Shown: piece after piece, positions 1 through 8,700 of the stretch
Numbering within the stretch: the stretch's first letter is position 1
Layout of the letters: each line of letters starts with the position of its first letter
Origin: an uncultured Clostridia bacterium
GTDB taxonomy: Bacteria > Bacillota > Clostridia > TANB77 > CAG-465
NCBI GenBank assembly: GCA_934162655.1
Contig: CAKPJL010000029.1
Span: 1-12,229 of the forward strand
DNA: 12,229 nucleotides
Direction of reading: 5' to 3'
Notes under the pieces: generated by a model
The model's database searches: none
The model's input: the letters and a program-made list of their open reading frames with translations, nothing else
Told to the model about the DNA's origin: nothing
Program-made: the position numbers and the translations under genes

Positions 1-364
1 CTGTCCAAGCCTTAAAAGTGTATCCTGCATTTAAAATAGCATCTAGCGTAACTTGACTTCCGTACTCATAAGTTCCTTCTCCACTTAAACTACTTATTCC
101 TGTGCCTTTACTTAAAGTAACTGTGTAAGAATTTCTTGTATAATACAAATCTACTACAAGCGAGCCGTCACCTAAAATTACTGCTTCTGTTACTACATTT
201 TGTCCTATTTTAGCATTACTATATGTAAATCCTTCTATACTTTTAACATAATTAGATATTTTTATAGTTGAATTTGTTGTTCCTTTTTCTTCTTTACTAC
301 TTTCAAGAGTATATGTATCTTTATTTAAATCTTTTGTGTAGTGATTTACTATATACTTTGTATC
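1..364 (-). repeat. Surface-protein repeat unit 4 (cut by window edge)
   Basis: Codes residues 842-962, beginning DTKYIVNHY. It stops at the left edge inside the GYTFKAWT motif of the InlB half, so further units may lie outside the window. Confidence 0.75.
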
Positions 365-527
365 AGTATTAACTGTTGCTGTTGCCATATATTCTACATT
401 ACTACTTGGCATTGTAAATGTATATTTTTTAACAGTGGTTTCATTTGTACCTGTCCAAGCCTTAAAAGTGTATCCTGCATTTAAAATAGCATCTAGCGTA
501 ACTTGACTTCCGTACTCATAAGTTCCT
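1..527. repeat. 77-bp exact direct repeat pair (1-77 and 451-527)
   Basis: Bases 1-77 and 451-527 are identical, offset by 450 bp (150 codons), inside the InlB halves of units 4 and 3. Flanking sequence differs at scattered sites. This indicates recent unit duplication or gene conversion that preserves the frame. Confidence 0.9.
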
Positions 528-2887
528 GCTCCACTTACACTACTTATTCCTACACCTTTATTTAATGTAACCGTATACTTATTTCGTATATAGTATAAAT
601 TAATTACAAGCGAACCATCTCCTGAAATTACTGCTTCTGTCACTACATTTTGTCCAATTCTTGCAACTTTGTATGTAAAACCTGTTATATTTCTTACAAA
701 ATCGCTAATTTTTACTGTCTGTCCTGTAACACCATATTTTTCTTCGCTACTATCTAATGTATATGAAGAACTACCTATATTAGTAATGTAATGATTTACA
801 GTATATTTAGTATTAGAATTTGCGATAGCACTAGCAGTAAGATTTAAATTACTTGAAGGTACCTTAAAGCTATATCTTTTAGTAGACTTTGGAATTTCTA
901 AATCGCCTTGCCATCCATTCCATATAAATCCATTTTCTAGAGTTGCGTCTATTGTAATTTCTTGTTGATATTCATACTCACCTGCACCGCTTACTTCTGT
1001 AATTCCATTTTCCTTATTTAACTTTACACTATATTTATTTCTTGTATAGTACAAATCAATTACAAGTGATCCATCACCTAAAATTACTGCCTCTGTTACT
1101 ACATTTTGGCCTACTTTTGTATTGCTATATGTAAATCCTTGTATTTCTTTTGCAAAATCAGAGACATTTACATTAGTATCTGTTATACCCGTTTTTTCTT
1201 CACTATCATTTAATGAATATGTACTAGCTAAAATATCTTTTACATAATAATTAACAACATATCTAACATTATTGTTTGGAGAAGCACTAGCAGTTAGATA
1301 AACATTTTGTGCTGCCATTGTAAACGAATATTCCTTTTGACTAGTTACATCTTCCCATTTTTCCCAAGTATAACCTACACTTACATAAGCATCAATTGTA
1401 ACTTGGCTTCCATATTCATAAGTTCCAGCTCCACTTACACTACTTATTCCTGTTCCTTTGTTTAGTGTAACAGTATAAGAATTTCTTGTATAGTATAAAT
1501 TTAATTCTAATGTACCGTTTGCTGAGATTATTGCCTCTTTTACTGCATTTTGGCCAATTTTTGCCACACTAAATGTAAAACCTTCTATTGTTTTACTATA
1601 ATCATCAACACTGATTTTTTCACCTGTAGTTCCATACTTTTCATAAGAACTTTCTAATGTATAAGTGTTTGCACCTAAATCTCTAATATAGTAATTAATT
1701 TTATACTTTGTATTCTTACTTGGGTTCCATATAGCATAAAGAGTAATACTTTCATCAATATTATATTTACTTGAAGCATTATAGCTTACCTCTTTTGAAC
1801 TAGCACTTAGTCCCCAGCCTGAAAAATCATATCCTTGTCTTTGAGGTACAACACTTGATAATATAAGTTCTTGACCTTCATATTTAACTTGATTACTAGG
1901 TCCCCCAAAGCCACCATTTGCATCATATTTTACCTCGTATTGCTGTGGTAGTGTACTTACACTTTGTATTATACTGTTAGTTGATTCATTACCAACAAAA
2001 TCTACCGCCTTAGCATAAATTTTATAAGATTTATTTGAAGTTAAGTCCTCAAATAGACATTCTTCTTCCTCATTATATAACCTAGTGTAATTAATTCCAT
2101 CTACACTAAATTTATAACCTTTTACACCACTCAAAGCATCTTTACTTCCACTAGCTTTGACTACTATTTTATTTACATCAACAATAATGTTATTTTCATC
2201 TAATATTGGTGCTGTCGGTGGAGTTTTATCAATAGTTGTTATATCTTTAGAATTAAAAGCAGCCTCGCTATCACTTGATTTATTGTATAGTCTAGCTACT
2301 ATTGTAGAATTTTTTTCAATTTCTATTTCATCTATATAATCTATAAAATCCCCATCATCAATTTTATATTGTATGACATAACCCTCTGGTATTTGACCAT
2401 TATAGCTTATACTTGCATTTATGTTGTATCTTGTCCAATTAACACCCAAAACTAATACTGTTTCTCCAGTTGGAACAAGTAATATTTGCACAATTCCTTC
2501 TATATCAATATTATCATCTATCTTTATTTTTGCCTCAATTGCCCAATTTCTCTGCTCTTCCGTAAGTTTGCTACCATTTAGGGTAAGTACCCCAGAAGAT
2601 ATATAAGCATATTCTATATATTCACTATTTGCTAAATTTGGACTATATTTTTTTATCTCTTCTATATCAGTTATTTTCTTATTTAATATACTTCTATCAC
2701 TTATATACTTTTTTTGTATGGCCATCCTAACTTCTTCATCAAGATTTTTCAAATCACTTTTGTATTTTGTTTCATTGGCATTTTTTACTACATTTGTATT
2801 TACTAAGCTAAAAACTATTATACCAGAAAGGATGATTATAACTACTATTGTTATTATTAGACTAATTAATGATATACCTTTCTTCAT
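1..2887 (-). CDS. Giant surface protein with prepilin-like N-terminus, Ig/Fn3-like region and InlB/MucBP-like tandem repeats (3' end outside window)
   Basis: The frame is open from ATG at 2887 to the left edge, giving 962 visible residues and no stop. A TAGGGG Shine-Dalgarno (2893-2898) supports the start. Residues 1-30 form a prepilin-like signal (MKKG, then a long Ile/Val helix). Residues ~30-60 are charged and helical, as after a pilin helix. Residues ~60-310 look like beta-sandwich (Ig/Fn3-like) domains, with a DKTPPTAP linker. Residues ~315-388 are a Listeria-Bacteroides (InlB B) repeat with the DANGG, FSGW and LYAIW signatures. From residue 392 on, four ~150-residue units follow, each a MucBP-like half (NYY..D, GFTY, LYYTRN) and a divergent InlB half (GISSVSGAGTYEYGSQV, GYTFKAWT). 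It is the last visible gene of the NRPS operon, 15 nt after its neighbour. A role in adhesion or surface display is inferred from the repeat families. No C-terminal anchor can be judged. Confidence 0.85.
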   Translation of the reverse strand, partial: MKKGISLISLIITIVVIIILSGIIVFSLVNTNVVKNANETKYKSDLKNLDEEVRMAIQKKYISDRSILNKKITDIEEIKKYSPNLANSEYIEYAYISSGVLTLNGSKLTEEQRNWAIEAKIKIDDNIDIEGIVQILLVPTGETVLVLGVNWTRYNINASISYNGQIPEGYVIQYKIDDGDFIDYIDEIEIEKNSTIVARLYNKSSDSEAAFNSKDITTIDKTPPTAPILDENNIIVDVNKIVVKASGSKDALSGVKGYKFSVDGINYTRLYNEEEECLFEDLTSNKSYKIYAKAVDFVGNESTNSIIQSVSTLPQQYEVKYDANGGFGGPSNQVKYEGQELILSSVVPQRQGYDFSGWGLSASSKEVSYNASSKYNIDESITLYAIWNPSKNTKYKINYYIRDLGANTYTLESSYEKYGTTGEKISVDDYSKTIEGFTFSVAKIGQNAVKEAIISANGTLELNLYYTRNSYTVTLNKGTGISSVSGAGTYEYGSQVTIDAYVSVGYTWEKWEDVTSQKEYSFTMAAQNVYLTASASPNNNVRYVVNYYVKDILASTYSLNDSEEKTGITDTNVNVSDFAKEIQGFTYSNTKVGQNVVTEAVILGDGSLVIDLYYTRNKYSVKLNKENGITEVSGAGEYEYQQEITIDATLENGFIWNGWQGDLEIPKSTKRYSFKVPSSNLNLTASAIANSNTKYTVNHYITNIGSSSYTLDSSEEKYGVTGQTVKISDFVRNITGFTYKVARIGQNVVTEAVISGDGSLVINLYYIRNKYTVTLNKGVGISSVSGAGTYEYGSQVTLDAILNAGYTFKAWTGTNETTVKKYTFTMPSSNVEYMATATVNTDTKYIVNHYTKDLNKDTYTLESSKEEKGTTNSTIKISNYVKSIEGFTYSNAKIGQNVVTEAVILGDGSLVVDLYYTRNSYTVTLSKGTGISSLSGEGTYEYGSQVTLDAILNAGYTFKAWT
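365..814 (-). repeat. Surface-protein repeat unit 3 (150 aa)
   Basis: Codes residues 692-841, beginning NTKYTVNHY and ending just before the next TKYIVNHY. Exactly 450 bp separate its start from that of unit 4, and the two units share long identical DNA blocks. Confidence 0.8.
815..1270 (-). repeat. Surface-protein repeat unit 2 (152 aa)
   Basis: Codes residues 540-691, beginning NVRYVVNYY. It is the most diverged unit in its InlB half (GFIWNGWQGDLEIPKSTKRY instead of GYTFKAWTGT), where it also carries two extra residues. Confidence 0.8.
1271..1714 (-). repeat. Surface-protein repeat unit 1 (148 aa)
   Basis: Codes residues 392-539 of the left surface protein, beginning NTKYKINYY. A MucBP-like half ends in DLYYTRN-type sequence (here LNLYYTRN), followed by a divergent InlB-type half (GISSVSGAGTYEYGSQV). 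It is the first of four tandem units. Confidence 0.8.
2798..2887 (-). other. Prepilin-like signal segment lacking Glu5
   Basis: Residues 1-30 read MKKG|ISLISLIITIVVIIIL and onward. A short basic leader ends in Gly, and a ~20-residue hydrophobic helix follows, as in type IV prepilins cut after Gly by prepilin peptidase. The residue at +5 of the mature form is Ser, not the Glu normally conserved in assembled pilins. Cleavage is plausible by homology. Assembly into a pilus is doubtful, and the helix may simply anchor the protein in the membrane. Confidence 0.6.
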
Positions 2888-2902
2888 TTTATCCCCTACA
2901 CT

Positions 2903-3445
2903 TTATTTTTCTGATATTACCATATCATAAGCATTTGATAAGTCAGATGTTGATTCTGCTCTTAAGTCTATTATTTCACCTTGTTTTATATATCCCACAT
3001 ATATATTCATTTTAGAAACTAAATTTTGCTCCTTATCATAAAAGTTTATTATAAAACTTTTTCCGCCTTCCTTCTTTTGTGAAGTTGTAGAAACTTTTGC
3101 AGTTAACACTGTTCCAGAAGAGTCAGCCTGTAATTTTATATTATCAAACTTGTATATTCCTACATTCCTTTGTTGTGATATTTTATCACTATTATTTACC
3201 CTTACACCATTTTCTATTGTTACATTTTCTTCACCACTTATAGATGGCTTATTTTCTGGGTCGGAGTATGGATTTATGTAATTATTTTCATTATCAATTT
3301 CATCTATTAAATCATTATTACCCGCTTTTTTAGCAAAAACTATTACTATAATAATTGTTGCTATAACTATAAGTATAGCAATTATTCCAAATATAACCAT
3401 TCTTTTTTTGTTATTAACCTTAAAATTTTTTTCATTTATTTCCAC
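2903..3445 (-). CDS. One-TM extracytoplasmic protein, paralogue of the gene upstream
   Basis: 180 residues from a GTG start. A GGAGGT Shine-Dalgarno (3451-3456) sits 5 nt upstream, and the only nearby ATG is out of frame and soon hits a stop, so GTG is well supported. A lysine-rich cytoplasmic N-terminus leads into one TM helix (~16-38), then an acidic Asn-rich linker and a soluble beta-rich domain (~95-178). The domain outline (VLTAKVST, FIINFYDKEQNLV, IKQGEIIDL) resembles FxLYD-like beta-sandwiches. I see no catalytic motif and do not recognise the family. It shares ENKPSISG, ENGV(K/R)(I/V)N and STSDLSNAYDM with the protein from 3465-4025, so it arose by tandem duplication. It lies 19 nt after that gene and 15 nt before the giant surface protein. 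A role in assembling, anchoring or sensing with that protein is inferred from position only. Confidence 0.85.
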   Translation of the reverse strand: MEINEKNFKVNNKKRMVIFGIIAILIVIATIIIVIVFAKKAGNNDLIDEIDNENNYINPYSDPENKPSISGEENVTIENGVRVNNSDKISQQRNVGIYKFDNIKLQADSSGTVLTAKVSTTSQKKEGGKSFIINFYDKEQNLVSKMNIYVGYIKQGEIIDLRAESTSDLSNAYDMVISEK

Positions 3446-3464
3446 ATGAGACCTCCATTATTCT

Positions 3465-4025
3465 TTATATTTTATCTTTAATTATAATTTCCATATCATA
3501 AGCATTTGAAAGGTCAGATGTTGATTTATATACAACATCTATGCTTTCTCCAAGTTTAAGCTTTGGAATATATCCGCTAAGGCTAGATGCTAATCTTTTG
3601 TTATTATCATAAAGTTTTATCTCTACATATTTTTCACTTGTTTGTCTTTTTGATAGATATGTAATACTTGCTGTAAATGTAGTACCATTGCCATCTGATT
3701 TTAAAGATATATTTTTTAAACTATAATCATCAACAATAATATCTTTGTTTATATTTTCACTTATATTAATTTTTACACCATTTTCATACTTTATGTTTTG
3801 ATTACCTGAAATGGACGGTTTATTTTCAGGATTTGCTCCTTCATATACATTAACATTTAATATGTCAGAATTCTTTTCACTAGAAGTAATACTATCTTTA
3901 ATTTGATTTATATTATAGATATACATAACTATACAAACAGTAACTGTTATAATTACAATAAAAACTACCAAAAATGTAAAAATTTTTATCTTTAAATTCT
4001 CTTTTTTTAATCTACCCTGCTCCAT
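3465..4025 (-). CDS. One-TM extracytoplasmic protein, paralogue of the gene downstream
   Basis: 186 residues from ATG, with a near-perfect AGGAGGT (4029-4035) that overlaps the stop codon of the sensor kinase. Translation of the two is therefore probably coupled. A short basic N-terminus precedes one TM helix (~12-37). A flexible linker then leads to NPENKPSISG (~65-74) and a beta-rich domain (~98-182) ending STSDLSNAYDM. No cysteine lipobox, sortase motif or enzyme motif is present, so it is predicted to be membrane-anchored with its domain outside the cell. Homology to the 180-residue neighbour covers the linker and the whole domain, while the TM segments are unrelated in detail. Direct placement after the kinase gene makes an accessory sensor role possible, but that is inference. 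Confidence 0.85.
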   Translation of the reverse strand: MEQGRLKKENLKIKIFTFLVVFIVIITVTVCIVMYIYNINQIKDSITSSEKNSDILNVNVYEGANPENKPSISGNQNIKYENGVKINISENINKDIIVDDYSLKNISLKSDGNGTTFTASITYLSKRQTSEKYVEIKLYDNNKRLASSLSGYIPKLKLGESIDVVYKSTSDLSNAYDMEIIIKDKI

Positions 4026-4028
4026 TTT

Positions 4029-4036
4029 ACCTCCTA
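4029..4036 (-). promoter_or_regulatory. Ribosome binding site overlapping the kinase stop codon
   Basis: AGGAGGT at 4035-4029 precedes the ATG at 4025 and overlaps the TAG stop of the kinase gene (4036-4034). This arrangement is typical of translational coupling. Confidence 0.85.
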
Positions 4037-5776
4037 CTCACATACTGGAATTTTTATATAAAATGTAGTACCAACACCAATTTCAGTATCAAAATTTATT
4101 TCACCATTAAAACTTCCCTTAATAACAGAATATGCCAAATATAGTCCAAGTCCAGTTCCCTCTACTCCTTTTGTAGTAAGAATAGACTTAAATATTTTTT
4201 TAGAAATATTTTCTTCTATTCCACCAGCAAAATCAATCACCTTTATTATAGCATAATTTTGTGGGCCTTTCATAACTACAATATTTATCTTTCCACCATT
4301 TTTATCCTTATATGCCTGGGCCGCATTCATAACTAAATTTGTTAGGACTTGTCCTAGTTTTGCTGGGTCTCCTTTTACAGATAAATCATCTTCTATCTGA
4401 ACTTCAAGTTCTGCCCTGTATTTTGATATCTCATGATATGTGATACATTTTATATCATTTACAACATTACTAATTTTAAATACAACAGATGTATTTCCAC
4501 CTAGATTTCTAATCTGATTTCTCATGCTATTTACAATATTTATTATTTTGTCAGAACAATTTTCCATAGTATCAATTATTTGCTTTTCTGATTCATCTCT
4601 GTCCTCTTTTACCTTCAACATAGTTATTCCAGTTTTAATTGCAGATATTGGAGTGTTTATATCATGAGCTACTCCACCAGCAAGCTCACCAATAGATACT
4701 AGCTGTGCTTGTTTTGCTATTATTTCTTGTTTTTCTTCTAATTCTTTTATATCAATCATATGTTGTGTTACATCTTTTATCAAAAGTAAAATTCCAACTA
4801 CATCTGTATTTTTTTTAGCAAAAATTGGTGATATGTCAACATCATAATATTTAGTAATTTCTTCACTTTTAACAACATTAAAAAAGTATCTTTGATTTTC
4901 TTTTTTATTTTTACATTCTTCTATTTGAAATGCCAATTTCTCATATGAATCATTACTTTTTAAATATTGTATATAATTTTTTTCATCCATATCATTTGGT
5001 ATGAATTCTTCTCTAAAAAGTTTATTGCAGTCAACTATTGTTCCATCTTGAGAAATTACAACGAAAGCATCAGTCATTGTATCCATTATAGTTTTTTGAG
5101 CTATTGGGGTTATGTTTAGTGCTTTATACTTTATTATTGCAACAGAATATAAAATTGCGGTAATAGTAAATAATATAGGCATTACATAAACACTCATTGG
5201 TATAATTTTTATAACTCCCATCACATTTACAACTATAGGTATAACACATCCTAGTACCATAAGTAATGTCGGAGTAGAAAAGAAACCAGATTTTCTAAAT
5301 GATGTCCTAATAAGTATTGCTATTCCAATAGCAAAGCAAACATAGGAGTAAATTGTATTTATAACAAACATTACACCATATTTTGTATCCTGAAACATAG
5401 TAGAATATTTAATATAAAAAATATGAGTAGCATCGTTAGTCCACAAACATATAAGTGCTATAAATGGCACTATAAACAATAATTTTTCTATAACCTTTAT
5501 ATTTACATTTTCATTATTATATATAAGTGACAATATCAGTAACATTGGAGGTATAAACTCTGCTGCACATCCAGTAACATACTCAAAATATATTAAGTCA
5601 AAGTTACAATATTTTCCAACTGTCTTTTGTAAAAACATACAAACCACATAAAATTCAAGTAATACAAATATTTTTTGCAAACACAATCTTAACCTACTTT
5701 TTTGTTTTGTCTTACCTAAATATATTATCATGAAAAATAATACTACTATGGAAACTCCAAGACTAATTTCAATCAT
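4034..5776 (-). CDS. 7TM-PAS sensor histidine kinase
   Basis: 580 residues. An AAAGGAG Shine-Dalgarno (5783-5789) abuts the NRPS stop and fixes the ATG at 5776. Residues 1-~215 hold about seven hydrophobic helices and match the HisKA_7TM type of input region, including its LWTNDATHIFY segment (~111-121). A PAS-like domain follows (~228-340; DAFVVISQDGTIVDCN), then a short helical linker and the H-box VAHDINTPISAI, with H371 the likely phosphorylated residue. The ATPase domain has the N-box (N480, N484), G1 DFAGG (515-519), F-box KKIFKSIL (527-533) and G2 GTGLGL (540-545). All catalytic boxes are intact. It should autophosphorylate in response to a membrane or extracellular signal. No response regulator lies in the window. 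Its place 13 nt after the NRPS suggests that it senses the NRPS product or controls this operon; that is inference. Confidence 0.95.
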   Translation of the reverse strand: MIEISLGVSIVVLFFMIIYLGKTKQKSRLRLCLQKIFVLLEFYVVCMFLQKTVGKYCNFDLIYFEYVTGCAAEFIPPMLLILSLIYNNENVNIKVIEKLLFIVPFIALICLWTNDATHIFYIKYSTMFQDTKYGVMFVINTIYSYVCFAIGIAILIRTSFRKSGFFSTPTLLMVLGCVIPIVVNVMGVIKIIPMSVYVMPILFTITAILYSVAIIKYKALNITPIAQKTIMDTMTDAFVVISQDGTIVDCNKLFREEFIPNDMDEKNYIQYLKSNDSYEKLAFQIEECKNKKENQRYFFNVVKSEEITKYYDVDISPIFAKKNTDVVGILLLIKDVTQHMIDIKELEEKQEIIAKQAQLVSIGELAGGVAHDINTPISAIKTGITMLKVKEDRDESEKQIIDTMENCSDKIINIVNSMRNQIRNLGGNTSVVFKISNVVNDIKCITYHEISKYRAELEVQIEDDLSVKGDPAKLGQVLTNLVMNAAQAYKDKNGGKINIVVMKGPQNYAIIKVIDFAGGIEENISKKIFKSILTTKGVEGTGLGLYLAYSVIKGSFNGEINFDTEIGVGTTFYIKIPVCE

Positions 5777-5782
5777 AATTTA

Positions 5783-5792
5783 CTCCTTTCTA
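5783..5792 (-). promoter_or_regulatory. Ribosome binding site abutting the NRPS stop codon
   Basis: AAAGGAG (5789-5783) follows directly after the NRPS TAG stop (5792-5790) and lies 6 nt before the kinase ATG. The spacing supports translation of both genes from one message. Confidence 0.8.
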
Positions 5793-8700
5793 TATATTTT
5801 TTAAAAATCCTTTTATATAACTGCTATCTATTTTTGACCATCTAAAATTATTTTTTAGCAATTCTTGATTTGATAATTTATTTGAAACAATAATATTATT
5901 GTTATATAAATTATTATTATTATTTTTCAACTCCATTAAAGGTACTATATAATTATGCATTAACTTATTGTCATTAATAACTTTCTTTAATATATCTTCG
6001 TAATTAATGTTATTACTTATGTTTATTTTTTCATGATAAGTATTTTCGTATATATCTATAAATTCTTGAATCGAAACATGATTGTTATTATAAATGTGAT
6101 ATACAGCGTTTACTTCATTAAAAAACATTATATTTGTTATAGCCTTTGCTACCATATCAACTGGACTAAATTCTAAGTATGCATTTTTATAAATAACATT
6201 TGGAACTGTTTTTAATGTTAAATAGAATTTTATTCTCTGAATAAATGCATTTTCATATATATTATATTGTGACATATAATCACTACTTCTATTTGTTATA
6301 TTCCCCAACCTTATAATTGTAGCATTAAGCCCATCTGCTCTATGCTCTAATATAGTTCTTTCCGCTAAAAATTTAGTATATACATATACATTCCTTAGCT
6401 TCTGTCCTATAAAAAGTTTTGTTTCATCAAAAATAATTTCATCTTCAATATCTTGATTTTCAAATTCACTCTCTAAACTATTTCCACAAATGCTTAATGT
6501 AGAAACATGAATTAATTTTATATCACGACTTTTGGCTAAATTTATTAAATTTTCTACTATTGTAACATTAGATTCATAAAATTCCTTCAAAAGTCCATAG
6601 TGTTTCACATTTCCAGCAGAATTAATAATTGTATCAATCTCTTTATTTTTTAATTCTTGCATAATATTTTGCGAGTCTAACAAATTAACATCTAACACTT
6701 CAATTTTATCCATATATTTATCTAAATTATCTTTAAAATAAGTGTTGTAATAATCTTTCAATCTATCATATGAATTAGCAAATTGTTTTTTTCTTACAAT
6801 ACAATATACCTTGTCTACACTTTTATTTTGCAACAGTTCATTTAGAACATGAATTCCAACAAATCCAGTTGCTCCCACTAATAATATTTTTTTTGACAAA
6901 GAGCTACTTCTTTTTTTAATCAGCTCTTTATTTATTCTAGTATAATTATATTTTGATAAATCTTGAATTTTTTCTTGATTTTTTCCATTTAAAATATCAT
7001 TTATATTCTTTCCATTATAAAAATCTTGATATTCTAAATATATGTTATATGATTTTAAAATGGCTATAATTTTAGCTATTTGAATAGAGTCAATTCCATA
7101 GTCAAACAAATTATCATATACTGTAATATCATCATTTTGCAATTCTTCCTTAACTATTTTTAAAACAATTTGCTCTGAAATATTTAGTTCTTTTTTTGGT
7201 AATGTTTTACATGATTTATCTTTATTAACATTTTCACAGGTTATAAGTAATTTATCATCAACTTTACCATTAGCTTTTAAGGTTAGCTTTTCTACCTGAA
7301 TTATTTTTTCCGGTATCATATATGCTGGTAGTTTCTTTTCTAGATATCTTCTTAATTTTAAAGTATCAATATTTTCTTTTGATACAAAGTATAATTTCAT
7401 CTTCTTTCTATTTTGATTTTTATCCACCAATATTCTTGCTTGTAAAATTATACCTTTCTCATATGAAAAAACATTATCGTAAATTTCTGCAAATTCTACT
7501 CTATGTCCATTTATCTTTAATTGATTATCTATTCTACCATAAAAAATAATATTTCCATCTTCTAAATATTTTCCTATATCTCCTGTTCTATATATATTAC
7601 CAAACAATTTAGAGTCCATAAAACTGTTTTGTCTACTCTTTGCATTATTAATATACCCCTTACCAATTCCTATTCCGGCTATATATATTTCTCCTTTACA
7701 AAAAATCGGTAATAATCTTTGCTTTTTATCTAATATAAAACACTTAGTATTAGATATTGGTTTTCCAATTGGTATTATTTTATCATCCTTTTTTACTTTA
7801 TAAGTAGTTGCTGCAACTGAACATTCGGTTGGTCCATAAATGTTTATTAAATTTAATTTCTTACAAATATCTAAGACTTTGCTTGTATATTTTGTTAAAA
7901 GCTCATCACCACCTATAATTAAGTAATTTAACTTATTAAAAATATCAGGTTGTAGATATGCATATTCATTAAATAGTTGAGGTGTAAGTATTGCAAGAGA
8001 GTTGCTGTATTTTTTTATAATTTCCTCATATTTGCCTATATTTAGCAATTCGTCTTTTTTTACTAGTATACCTGTTTTCCCATTCAAAACTGATAAAAAT
8101 ATTTCATGAATAGATGCATCAAAGCCATTGCTCCCAGCAATTATTACATTCTCAATGTCATCTATATTTACATAATTAATATTTTTCACAAGTCTTATAA
8201 GTCCTATCTGTGTATTAATAACTCCTTTTGGCTTACCAGTAGTCCCTGATGTAAACATCATATACGCACCGTCATCAAATTTAGGTGACTCATATACCAT
8301 ATTTAATTGCTCTTTTTCTATAACATCTTTATTAAAATAAACCACATCTTGTAATGTGTCTAGTGTATTTTCCTCTTTAAGCTTTATTATACATTTGGCA
8401 CCAGATTCATTTAAAATCACATTATTTCTTTCAAAACTTACATTGTTATCTAAGGGTAAAAATATTGCTCCTATTCTAATTACAGATAAAATTGATATTA
8501 TAAGTTCAAAAGATTTTTCCATCTGAATTGCAACAATATCCCCTTTTTTTATATTTCTGCTACGACTTAAATAGTTAGCAAATTTATAGGTATATTCTTG
8601 TAATTTTTCATATGTAATTATTTTGTCATTTAATACCAAAGCTGGTTTATCTTTATTATTTAATGCTTGAGTATCAAATTCATTTATTACATTTTTAGAA

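Noticed and set aside
1..1714. CRISPR array or transposon repeats
   Set aside because: The repeats are ~450 bp, coding and in frame with each other, and have no spacer structure or terminal inverted repeats.
2157..2930. Three short plus-strand ORFs (2157-2339, 2421-2606, 2718-2930)
   Set aside because: They are antisense to the well-supported surface protein and have no domain features; the hydrophobic look comes from AT-rich antisense sequence.
7322..7549. Plus-strand 75-residue ORF
   Set aside because: Antisense to the adenylation domain, with no supporting motif or ribosome binding site.
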